Below are positions 57,452 through 64,000 of a DNA stretch of 64,000 nt, one piece after another. The position numbers were made by a program, and so were the translations under genes. The stretch is taken from assembly GCF_016629525.1 (NCBI RefSeq), contig NZ_AP024269.1, positions 1,922,001 to 1,986,000 of the forward strand, given 5' to 3'. Within the stretch, counting starts at the first letter, position 1, and each line of letters starts with the position of its first letter. Below the pieces are notes generated by a model. That model was not told where the DNA came from. It searched no databases and saw nothing but the letters and a program-made list of their open reading frames with translations. This DNA is from Kaistia sp. 32K (GTDB lineage Bacteria > Pseudomonadota > Alphaproteobacteria > Rhizobiales > Kaistiaceae).

Positions 57452-58318
57452 TCACGGCGTCCAGCGACTGGGCCGCTCGGGGGCGACTTCCGGAACGGGC
57501 GCGGCGACGACCTTGCGGTAGAGGTGCCAGGTCGCATGGCCGAGCACGGGCAGCACGACGGCGAGCCCGAAGAACAGCGGGATCGAGCCGAGCGCCAGGC
57601 TGACGGCGACGATCAGTCCCCAGAGCGCCATCGGACCGGGATTGGCGAGGACGGCGCGGATCGACGTCAGGATCGCCGGCGCCAGGCCGACATCGCGGTC
57701 GAGCAGCAGCGGGAACGAGACGACGCTGATCGTCAGGACCAGCAGGGCGAACAGGAAGCCGACGCCGTTGCCGACGAGGATCAGCGCCCAGCCTGCCGGC
57801 GTCGTCAGGACGCGGTGCAGGAAGTCCGGCATCGACGCCGCCGCCGCATAGCCGAAATTGGCGACATAGATGGCCTGCGCCGTGGCGACCCATACGAAGA
57901 AGATCACCATCAACCCGATGCCGAGCATCAGGATGGCGCCCATCGACGGCGAATGACGCGCCTCGAGGATCTTCGGTAGCGAGACGTCGAGGCCCTGTTC
58001 GCGCCGGCGCGACAGCTCGTAGAGCCCGAGGGCTGCGAAGGGGCCGAGCAGCGCGAAACCCGCCATCAGCGGAAACAGCAGCGGCAGGATGTCGGAGCCG
58101 AATACCGCGCGGCCGATGAAGAGGCCGACGACGGGATAGATCACGATCAGGAAGATGGCGTGCGTCGGGTAGGCCGAGAAATCGCCCCATCCCTCCCTGA
58201 GCGCGTCGCGGATGTCCTGGATGGTGATGTGGCGGACGACCGGCATGCTGCTGTCCGGCGACGTCGATCCGGTGATGAGATGCGAATGGGCCGAATAGTC
58301 ACTCATATTCGCGGCCAT
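57452..58318 (-). CDS. DUF2189 membrane protein
   Basis: A 288-residue integral membrane protein of the DUF2189 family, with about six helices. The pattern IQDIRDALREGWGDFSAYP before the first helix and GPFAALGLYELSRRREQG between helices are typical. The ATG at 58318 follows AGGAGAG; the open frame upstream has no similarity. Often annotated as a cytochrome c oxidase subunit I-like protein, but without haem or copper ligands. Function unknown. Confidence 0.88.
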   Translation of the reverse strand: MAANMSDYSAHSHLITGSTSPDSSMPVVRHITIQDIRDALREGWGDFSAYPTHAIFLIVIYPVVGLFIGRAVFGSDILPLLFPLMAGFALLGPFAALGLYELSRRREQGLDVSLPKILEARHSPSMGAILMLGIGLMVIFFVWVATAQAIYVANFGYAAAASMPDFLHRVLTTPAGWALILVGNGVGFLFALLVLTISVVSFPLLLDRDVGLAPAILTSIRAVLANPGPMALWGLIVAVSLALGSIPLFFGLAVVLPVLGHATWHLYRKVVAAPVPEVAPERPSRWTP

Positions 58319-58543
58319 GAACGTGCTCTCCTGATCTGCCCCCCAGTTGAGCGAACACCAGTCCTGGCCCGGACATGCCTTTCGGTCGGCCGCGCCGCGA
58401 CCCGTGCTGTGACACTTTAGCGCAGAAGCGCCGGCCGGGCGATCCCGATTTTCGCGCGTCCGGTCGCGCCGCTTCCGGCGCGGGCGCGATGATGTGGAAG
58501 CGGCAGCGATCCGCACCCATATGTTGTACAGGGAGCCCTGAGC

Positions 58544-59941
58544 GTGAAACCTGCACGCATCGCCCTGTTCGCGGCCCTTGTCGCCGCCGCCTCGATCCCG
58601 CTTCCGGTCGCGTCGCAAGCTCCGCCTCCGGAAGCCGGGAACGCGCCGCGCGTGGCTCTCGCGGTCGACGTCGACGGCGCGATTGGCCCGGCCACCGCGC
58701 GTGAAATCAAGGAAGGCCTGGCGGTCGCCGAAGCGCGGCGCGCGGAAGTCGTGATCCTTCGCCTGAATACGCCGGGCGGCCTCGCGACCAGCATGCGGGA
58801 GATCATCGCCGATCTCATCGCCTCGCCGGTTCCCGTCGTCGGCTATGTCGCGCCTTCCGGCGCGCATGCCGCCAGCGCCGGCACCTATATCCTCTACGCC
58901 ACCCACATCGCCGCGATGGCGCCCGGCACCAATATCGGCGCCGCGACGCCGGTCGAGCTCGGCACGCCCATTCCCGGACTGCCGGCGGGCGGGCCGCCGA
59001 ACGCGCCGCCGCCGAAGACGGGCGGGGACGTGGAGTCAGCCAAAGCGACCAATGACGCTGTCGCGCTGATCCGAAGCCTGGCAGAACTGCGCAAGCGCAA
59101 CGCCGACTGGGGCGAGAAGGCGGTGCGCGAGGCGGCGAGCCTCTCCGCCGATGCCGCGCTTCAGGCTGGCGCGATCGATCTGGTTGCCCGCGACGAGGCC
59201 GACCTGCTGCGGCGGATCGACGGCCGGACGGTCGAGGTCACCGGCGGCGCGCATCGCACACTCGCCACCGGCGACATCGCTATCGAGCGCTATGATCCCG
59301 GCTGGCTGATCCACCTGCTCGCCGTCATCACCGATCCCAACATTGCGGTGCTGCTGATGCTGGCCGGCGTCTATGGCCTGATCTTCGAGTTCGTCAGCCC
59401 CGGCCTGATCGCCCCCGGCACGGTCGGCACCATCTGCCTGCTGCTCGGTTTCTACGGGCTCAATCTGCTGCCGATCGACTACACCGGCCTGGCGCTGATG
59501 CTGCTCGGCCTCGTCTTCCTGGCGATCGAGGTCTTCAACCCGACCGTGGTGCTCGGGCTCGGCGGGCTGGTCTCCTTCCTGCTCGGCTCCGCCATGCTCC
59601 TGCGCGTGCAGGCGCCTGGTTTCACCCTGTCGCGGCCGATCCTCTGGGCCGTCGCCATCCTCGTCTTCGGCCTGTCGGCGCTTACCGGCCGCGCGCTCTG
59701 GCGCATCCGCAGCCGCCCGGCCCTGGTCGGCGGCGAGGCGATGCCGGGCATGACGGCCGAGGTGATCGATTGGGACGGCGCGACCGGCCATGTCTTCGCC
59801 CATGGCGAGCGCTGGAGCGCGCGCGGAACCGAGGCCCTCGCGCCCGGCGAGAGCGTCGAGGTGGTGGCGATCGACGGCCTCGATCTCTCGGTTCGCCGCA
59901 AGGCCGGCGACGAGGCCGAACCCGATGGAGAACGTCCATGA
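58544..59941 (+). CDS. NfeD-like ClpP-class serine protease (long form)
   Basis: A 465-residue membrane protein. After a signal peptide (about 1-25) it has a ClpP/crotonase-type protease domain with LNTPGG and the catalytic Ser region VAPSGAHAASAGTYI, then four to five membrane helices (about 245-390), then a C-terminal OB-fold NfeD domain. Such proteins work with slipin/stomatin, whose gene follows by an ATGA overlap. The start is a GTG at 58544 after AGGGAG. Confidence 0.9.
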   Translation: MKPARIALFAALVAAASIPLPVASQAPPPEAGNAPRVALAVDVDGAIGPATAREIKEGLAVAEARRAEVVILRLNTPGGLATSMREIIADLIASPVPVVGYVAPSGAHAASAGTYILYATHIAAMAPGTNIGAATPVELGTPIPGLPAGGPPNAPPPKTGGDVESAKATNDAVALIRSLAELRKRNADWGEKAVREAASLSADAALQAGAIDLVARDEADLLRRIDGRTVEVTGGAHRTLATGDIAIERYDPGWLIHLLAVITDPNIAVLLMLAGVYGLIFEFVSPGLIAPGTVGTICLLLGFYGLNLLPIDYTGLALMLLGLVFLAIEVFNPTVVLGLGGLVSFLLGSAMLLRVQAPGFTLSRPILWAVAILVFGLSALTGRALWRIRSRPALVGGEAMPGMTAEVIDWDGATGHVFAHGERWSARGTEALAPGESVEVVAIDGLDLSVRRKAGDEAEPDGERP

Positions 59942-60711
59942 CGCTGATCTACGTGCCGTATCTGATCATCCTGGTGCTGGCGATCGTCTTCCTGATGGCG
60001 GCCATCCGCGTCCTGCGGGAATACGAGCGGGGCGTCATCTTCACGCTCGGCCGCTTCACCGGCGTGAAGGGGCCGGGGTTGATCGTCCTGGTGCCGTTCG
60101 CGCAGCAGATGGTGCGGGTCGATCTCCGCGTCATCGTCCACAACGTGCCGCCGCAGGATGTGATCTCGCGCGACAATGTTCCAGTCCGGGTCAATGCGGT
60201 GCTGTATTTCCGCGTCATCGATCCGGAGCGCGCCATCATCCGCGTCGAGGACTTCATGGCCGCGACCAGCCAGCTGGCGCAGACGACGCTCCGCTCGGTG
60301 CTCGGCAAGCATGAGCTCGACGAGATGCTGGTCGAGCGCGACCGGCTCAACGCCGACATCCAGTCGATCCTCGACCGGCAGACCGAACCCTGGGGCATCA
60401 AGGTCGCCAATATCGAGATCAAGGACATCGACCTGAACGACAACATGGTGCGCGCCATCGCCAAGCAGGCCGAGGCCGAACGCCTCCGTCGCGCCAAGGT
60501 CATCAATGCCGAGGGCGAGCAGCAGGCGGCGGAGAAGCTCGTCGAGGCCGGCCGCATCCTGGCGGGCGAGGCGCAGGCGATGCAGCTTCGCTATTTCGCC
60601 GCGCTGCACGATATCGCCGGCGAGCGGACCTCGACCATCGTCTTCCCGCTACCGATGGACCTTCTCGCGCATTTCCAGCGCATGACGACACCGCCCGAGG
60701 CGCGCGGCTGA
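59938..60711 (+). CDS. Slipin (SPFH/band 7) membrane protein
   Basis: A 257-residue stomatin-like protein, with one N-terminal helix (YLIILVLAIVFLMAAIRV) and the SPFH domain (EYERGVIFTLGRF, then VPPQDVISRDNV). The helical C-terminal part with NAEGEQQAAEKL is typical of oligomerising slipins. It is coupled with the NfeD protease gene. Confidence 0.93.
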   Translation: MTLIYVPYLIILVLAIVFLMAAIRVLREYERGVIFTLGRFTGVKGPGLIVLVPFAQQMVRVDLRVIVHNVPPQDVISRDNVPVRVNAVLYFRVIDPERAIIRVEDFMAATSQLAQTTLRSVLGKHELDEMLVERDRLNADIQSILDRQTEPWGIKVANIEIKDIDLNDNMVRAIAKQAEAERLRRAKVINAEGEQQAAEKLVEAGRILAGEAQAMQLRYFAALHDIAGERTSTIVFPLPMDLLAHFQRMTTPPEARG

Positions 60712-60724
60712 TGCGGACGGCGTC

Positions 60725-60751
60725 GCCGCGACGCCGGATCGGCGTCGCGGC
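60725..60751. terminator. Hairpin between slipin and alginate lyase genes
   Basis: A perfect 12-bp stem (60725-60736 with 60740-60751) and GAT loop between two convergent genes. No T-run on either side, so its strength as a terminator is uncertain. Confidence 0.5.
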
Positions 60752-60763
60752 TACTGCATCAGC

Positions 60764-61558
60764 TCAGCTCGCCTTCAGCCCGCCATAGGCGACAACGGCA
60801 TCCGCGCCGCCACGGGTGGAATCCTGATTGTAGTTGCCGGCCTTGAAGTAGAGCGCGATGCCCTCCCAGCTCTTCCGGGGGAAGGCATAGGTCCTGTCGA
60901 CGGATTGGCCGTGAGCGCTGATCTTCAGCGTCACCTTGATGCCGGTCTTGTCGCCCGAAGCCGTCAGCGTATAGGCGATCGGCTCATTGAGCTTCACGCC
61001 CTTGAAGAGCGTGTCGAATTTCTCCTTGTCGCCGAAATTCGTCTTGATCCCGGCGACGACCGTGCCGTCGTTCCAGCGCAGCTTGAACAGTTCGGAGCCG
61101 CCGACCTTGTCGCCATGGATCTGGGCAAAGATGATCGACTTCGTTTGCGGGTTCTCAATGATATAGGCGGTGCCGGACTGCGTGTATTCGAAGGTCTGGC
61201 CAGCCTTGAACTCGGTCTTTCCGCGGAGCTCGCTGCGCGGATAGTGGCTGTTCGGCGTCGTGCCGTAGCCGGACGGCACCTTGAAGACGACGGCGCCCGC
61301 CGGCACCTTCTTGTAGCAATGCGCGGCATCGAAGCAGTTGGAGAAGAAGTAGGGGTTCTGCGACGTCTGCGTGATGGGCGTATAGCTCGTCTTCCCGTCC
61401 GCATCGAAGGACTGCAGCGTATAGGACGCCGCCAGTCCGGGATTGTCCTGCGCGGGCGTCGTCGCGGCGCTCGCCGCGAAAGCAGAGCCCGAGGCGATGG
61501 CGACGGCCGCGGCCGCCAGGCGGGGGAGGGACGTTCTGAACTTCGGGAGGATTGGCAT
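60764..61558 (-). CDS. Secreted polysaccharide lyase family 7 (alginate lyase)
   Basis: A 264-residue exported enzyme with a 28-residue signal peptide (cleavage near AFAASA). It carries the PL7 signatures in order: RSELRG (R-x-E-L-R), QIHGD and YFKAGNYNQ. PL7 enzymes cut alginate by beta-elimination. The QIH triplet usually marks preference for polyguluronate or mixed blocks. The upstream in-frame frame is longer by 42 codons but lacks a signal. It stands alone, not in a polysaccharide utilisation cluster. Confidence 0.9.
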   Translation of the reverse strand: MPILPKFRTSLPRLAAAAVAIASGSAFAASAATTPAQDNPGLAASYTLQSFDADGKTSYTPITQTSQNPYFFSNCFDAAHCYKKVPAGAVVFKVPSGYGTTPNSHYPRSELRGKTEFKAGQTFEYTQSGTAYIIENPQTKSIIFAQIHGDKVGGSELFKLRWNDGTVVAGIKTNFGDKEKFDTLFKGVKLNEPIAYTLTASGDKTGIKVTLKISAHGQSVDRTYAFPRKSWEGIALYFKAGNYNQDSTRGGADAVVAYGGLKAS

Positions 61559-61923
61559 GAAGCGATCCGATCGGAGGTTGGAACGCCGCCATCTAGACCT
61601 TCTCCACCGCCCGCTTCCAGTGCTCGAAGGGTCGGGAACGAAATCGTGAAGAAGAACGCCCGTGCGGCGACGATAATTCCCCAACGAAAGAAAACGTCCA
61701 AGTTGTATCTTGCGAGAGGCGCGATCGTGTGAAGTAACTGCTTCACGATCGTGCTGCGTATTGATATGGTGAGGCAGGATAGGGAGAGGCTATAGGTTTC
61801 GAGGTTGTCTTAGGGTCTCGCGCGGGTGCCGCATATCGCCATTAGTACTAGGAGGCAAGGCTCGTTGTTGGGTATTTGTCTGCCCCAGAAGTTCTCCACG
61901 TCCCGGTTGGTGGGAGGCCCGAT
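61559..61923. other. Divergent region upstream of the alginate lyase
   Basis: About 365 bases with no supported gene. It is AT-richer near 61640-61860 and holds an inverted repeat (listed separately). It should contain promoters for the lyase and perhaps for the VOC gene. Confidence 0.4.
61722..61754. promoter_or_regulatory. Inverted and direct repeat upstream of the alginate lyase
   Basis: CGATCGTGTGAAG (from 61722) faces CTTCACGATCG (from 61741), an inverted repeat with a two-base bulge around TAACTG. The octamer CGATCGTG occurs twice, 25 bases apart. A regulator binding site for the lyase gene is plausible. Confidence 0.35.
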
Positions 61924-62328
61924 ATGATCGCGATCGACCATCTGGATCACCTGGTGTTGACCGTGGCCAGCATCGAGCGCACCTGCGATTTCTATGCGCG
62001 TGCGCTCGGCATGACGGTGGAGACGTTTGCCGAGGACAGGGTTGCCCTGCGCTTCGGGCGCCAGAAGATCAACCTGCACAAGGTCGGGCACGAGTTCGAG
62101 CCGAAGGCGCGGTTCGCGGTCGCCGGTTCGGCCGATCTCTGTTTCCTCGCCAGCACGCCGCTCGAGGATGTCGAGGCGCATCTGGAGCGGGCGGGGGTCG
62201 ACGTCGAGCTCGGCCCGGTGCTTCGCACGGGCGCGATGGGCGCGATCCTCTCGATCTATCTTCGCGATCCCGACGGCAATCTGATCGAGATCTCCAATGC
62301 GAGCCGGGCGTCCGGCGCGGCCGGCTGA
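61924..62328 (+). CDS. VOC (glyoxalase-fold) family protein
   Basis: A 134-residue single VOC-domain protein with HLDHLVLTVASIERTCDFYARALGM at the start and the RDPDGNLIEI end motif. The metal-binding His, Glu positions are in HLVLTV and LIEI. Substrate unknown. An in-frame start 16 codons upstream is possible. Confidence 0.88.
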   Translation: MIAIDHLDHLVLTVASIERTCDFYARALGMTVETFAEDRVALRFGRQKINLHKVGHEFEPKARFAVAGSADLCFLASTPLEDVEAHLERAGVDVELGPVLRTGAMGAILSIYLRDPDGNLIEISNASRASGAAG

Positions 62329-62363
62329 GTCCGAAGGCGCGCCGGCCGTCACCAAAAGGCCGA

Positions 62364-63158
62364 TCAGGCGTGACCCTGGCCGCGCGCGCCGACCAGCGCG
62401 AACATCGCGCCCTGCGGATCCTGGCACTGGATGATCCAGGCGCCGCCGGGCACTTCCATCGGCCCGTTCAGCACCTTGCCGCCACCGCTCTCGACGCGGG
62501 CGGCGGCGGTGTCGACGTCGTCGACGTTGAAATAAAAGAGCCAGAAGGTCGCCGGCACGGAGCGGGGCCGGTTGAACATGCCGCCGGCCGCCTGGCCGCC
62601 ATCGACCGAGAAGAGCTGGTAGGTGCCCATCTCGCCCATGTCGATCGCCTCGCCCTTCTTCCAGCCGAACATCGCCTCGTAGAAGGCGAACGCCTTCTCC
62701 CAGTCATCGGCATAGAGTTCGTGCCAACCGATATGTCCCGGCGTGCCCATCTCGGCCGGCTCCGGCGGCTCGCCCTGCATCGGCAGCGGCTTGAACAGCG
62801 TGAAGGCGGCCTTTTGCGGGTCGGAGACGACGGCGAAACGGCCGACCTCGGGAATGTCGGTCGGCGGGACATGCACCGTGCCGCCGAGGCTCGTGACCTT
62901 GGAAGCGGCCACGTCGACATCGGCGACGGAGACATAGCCGAGCCAGTTCGGCGGCGCGCCCATCTTGCGGGCCTGCTCCGGCAGGTCCATCAACCCGCCG
63001 ATCGGCTGTTCGCCGATGGTGAAGAGCGTATAGGCCATGTGGGGCTGCGAGGCGTCGCGCGTGCCCCATCCGACGACCGAGCCGTAAAATACCTTGGCTC
63101 TGCCGGTATCGGTGGTCATCAACTCGTACCAGACGAAACGGCTTGCAAGATCGGTCAT
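62364..63158 (-). CDS. Two-domain VOC family protein
   Basis: A 264-residue protein with two tandem VOC domains (about 5-125 and 140-260), each beginning with a WYELMTTD/WHELYADD-like segment and each ending in a PxxAxFxLF- or PQGAMFAL-like strand. GGAAGGAGG lies right before the ATG. Such proteins are often annotated as hydroxylases, without proof. It converges with the preceding VOC gene. Confidence 0.9.
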   Translation of the reverse strand: MTDLASRFVWYELMTTDTGRAKVFYGSVVGWGTRDASQPHMAYTLFTIGEQPIGGLMDLPEQARKMGAPPNWLGYVSVADVDVAASKVTSLGGTVHVPPTDIPEVGRFAVVSDPQKAAFTLFKPLPMQGEPPEPAEMGTPGHIGWHELYADDWEKAFAFYEAMFGWKKGEAIDMGEMGTYQLFSVDGGQAAGGMFNRPRSVPATFWLFYFNVDDVDTAAARVESGGGKVLNGPMEVPGGAWIIQCQDPQGAMFALVGARGQGHA

Positions 63159-63481
63159 TCCGGCCTCCTTCCGCTGGGGAATACTGTTTTTACACGAGAT
63201 GTCGCGGCGGTGGAAATCAAGCGTCGCGGCGGACGCTGGCCCCCGGCCAGGTTCGCCGGGGCGCGGTCCTGCTCCGGAACGACAATGCGCCCGCCGCCAT
63301 GCCGTTGCATGCCAGGGCGGGAACCGTGACGGCGCCTTTCCATTGAGGCATGGGAGAGACGAGGGATAGCAATGCCGTTCTGTCGCAATTCCGACGTGAT
63401 GCTGCTAGTCTTTGCCGTCCATGTATCGTCGCGTCCGGCGTCGGCCCCCGAACGAAACGCTTTGAACAGAGAAAACTTCCC
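63159..63481. other. Intergenic region before the small lipoprotein
   Basis: About 323 bases between divergent genes. No supported gene, no clear palindrome and no obvious promoter. Codon use of the open frames is not gene-like. Confidence 0.4.
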
Positions 63482-63817
63482 ATGAATCATCGAATTCCCG
63501 CAGTGATCGCAGTGCTGGCTGCTGTCGCGTTGGCTGGCTGCGTGTCGTCGCCGCGGCCGGTGCAGGTCTCGGCGCCGCCGGGACTGGCGTCGTCGGAGGC
63601 ACTGACCTGGGTCCGCAAGGACGGCCAGAGCGGCCGCGCCAATCCGGCGCTCGCCGACCAGTTCGCCGCCGATCGCGCCGCCTGCGTCCGCGCTCCCGGC
63701 GACAACGCCGCGCTGCGCGAGGCCGAGTCCTGCATGGGTCAGCGCGGCTATGCGCTGGTGCCGGCATCGCAGGCAGCAGCTCGCGCGGCCCAGTACCGCC
63801 GCATGGCCGGCTACTGA
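63482..63817 (+). CDS. Small lipoprotein
   Basis: A 111-residue protein with a lipobox, LAGC, at residues 18-21. The mature part has two cysteines (AACVRAP and ESCMGQRGY) in an arrangement often seen in small alphaproteobacterial outer-membrane lipoproteins. Function unknown. No better start is seen within the frame. Confidence 0.75.
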   Translation: MNHRIPAVIAVLAAVALAGCVSSPRPVQVSAPPGLASSEALTWVRKDGQSGRANPALADQFAADRAACVRAPGDNAALREAESCMGQRGYALVPASQAAARAAQYRRMAGY

Positions 63818-63853
63818 TCCACCGTTTGGGGGAAACATCGTCGGCGCGCCGCA

Positions 63854-64000
63854 CTATGGCGCGTCGGCGAACCTTATGTCGCGCGTCCGCGCGTCAGGCT
63901 CGTGGAAGGCCAGCAGGGCCTCGGCCCCCCGCGACAGCGCCGCCCGATCCTTCCGGCCGAGGGTCGCGAGCGGCGAGATTGAAAGTGTGGCTGCTCCCTT
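63854..64000 (-). CDS. C-terminal end of a gene running off the right edge
   Basis: A frame that is open from the window edge to a TAG at 63854-63856 (minus strand). The 48 visible residues contain SPLATLGRKDRAALSRGAEA and LLAFHEPDARTRDIRF. This ending resembles the last helix and strand of winged-helix DNA-binding (HTH_42, YcaQ-like) proteins, but so short a piece does not settle it. Codon use is gene-like and it converges with the lipoprotein gene 36 bases away. Confidence 0.45.
   Translation of the reverse strand, partial: KGAATLSISPLATLGRKDRAALSRGAEALLAFHEPDARTRDIRFADAP

Noticed and set aside
60994..61746. 250-codon minus-strand frame starting upstream of the alginate lyase
   Set aside because: It overlaps the lyase in another frame and is Arg/Ser/Pro-rich shadow sequence.

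Overview
The window is chromosomal DNA from a high-GC alphaproteobacterium, most probably of the order Hyphomicrobiales (Rhizobiales). The evidence is an ExoR-type Sel1 regulator, an Omp2-type rhizobial porin, and the gene orders NYN-rpoZ-rsh-pyrE-pdxJ-acpS-lepB-rnc-era, argS-SPOR-nagZ-scpA-scpB-tatABC-serS-surE-pcm and yajC-secD-secF. Genus is not decidable by eye. I see no rRNA, tRNA, CRISPR array, transposase, integrase or prophage gene.

Layout. 1-3.5 kb: partial DEAD-box helicase, a small exported protein and parE, all on the minus strand. 4-8.5 kb: exoR, then a three-gene envelope operon (four-repeat BON-like/OmpA protein, 42-residue membrane protein, membrane-anchored basic protein). 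8.5-13.8 kb: lytic transglycosylase divergent from dapA-smpB, then the porin. 14-23.5 kb: uracil-DNA glycosylase, NYN-domain protein and the rpoZ-to-era housekeeping cluster. 23.5-30.3 kb is more accessory: WYL regulator with a monooxygenase-like partner and a perfect operator-like palindrome, DUF2332, GFA, exonuclease III, OsmC, AMP nucleosidase, a Phd/VapC toxin-antitoxin pair and an A-type Fe-S carrier. 30.4-47.3 kb: dgt, argS, SPOR protein, nagZ, scpAB, an inserted TAXI-receptor/ABC-ATPase pair, tatABC, serS, surE, pcm and a LysM/LytM lipoprotein. 47.4-56.5 kb: DUF815 ATPase, yajC-secDF with two homologues of mitochondrial complex I assembly factors, a radical SAM protein, trmFO and a DUF1127 protein. 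56.7-64 kb: a secreted Cys-His-Asp candidate, DUF2189 membrane protein, nfeD-slipin, a PL7 alginate lyase, two VOC proteins, a small lipoprotein and the end of a further gene.

Functionally, much of the window serves the envelope: protein export and processing (YajC/SecDF, Tat, LepB), peptidoglycan turnover (Slt, NagZ, SPOR, LysM/LytM), exopolysaccharide control (ExoR) and outer-membrane permeability. The rest is translation and core metabolism (ArgRS, SerRS, SmpB, TrmFO, Rsh, PyrE, PdxJ, DapA, AcpS).

The most unusual feature is an in-frame insertion of about 82 codons (42949-43194) in serS, between motif 1 and the TAEVP loop. It is about 49% G+C by hand count, holds four AGG codons, and its atypical codon use begins in the conserved sequence just before it (about 42909). 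This points to a mosaic serS that acquired a SerRS-specific inserted module by recombination. The second candidate for an undescribed system is the OmpA/BON three-gene operon at 5136-8475.
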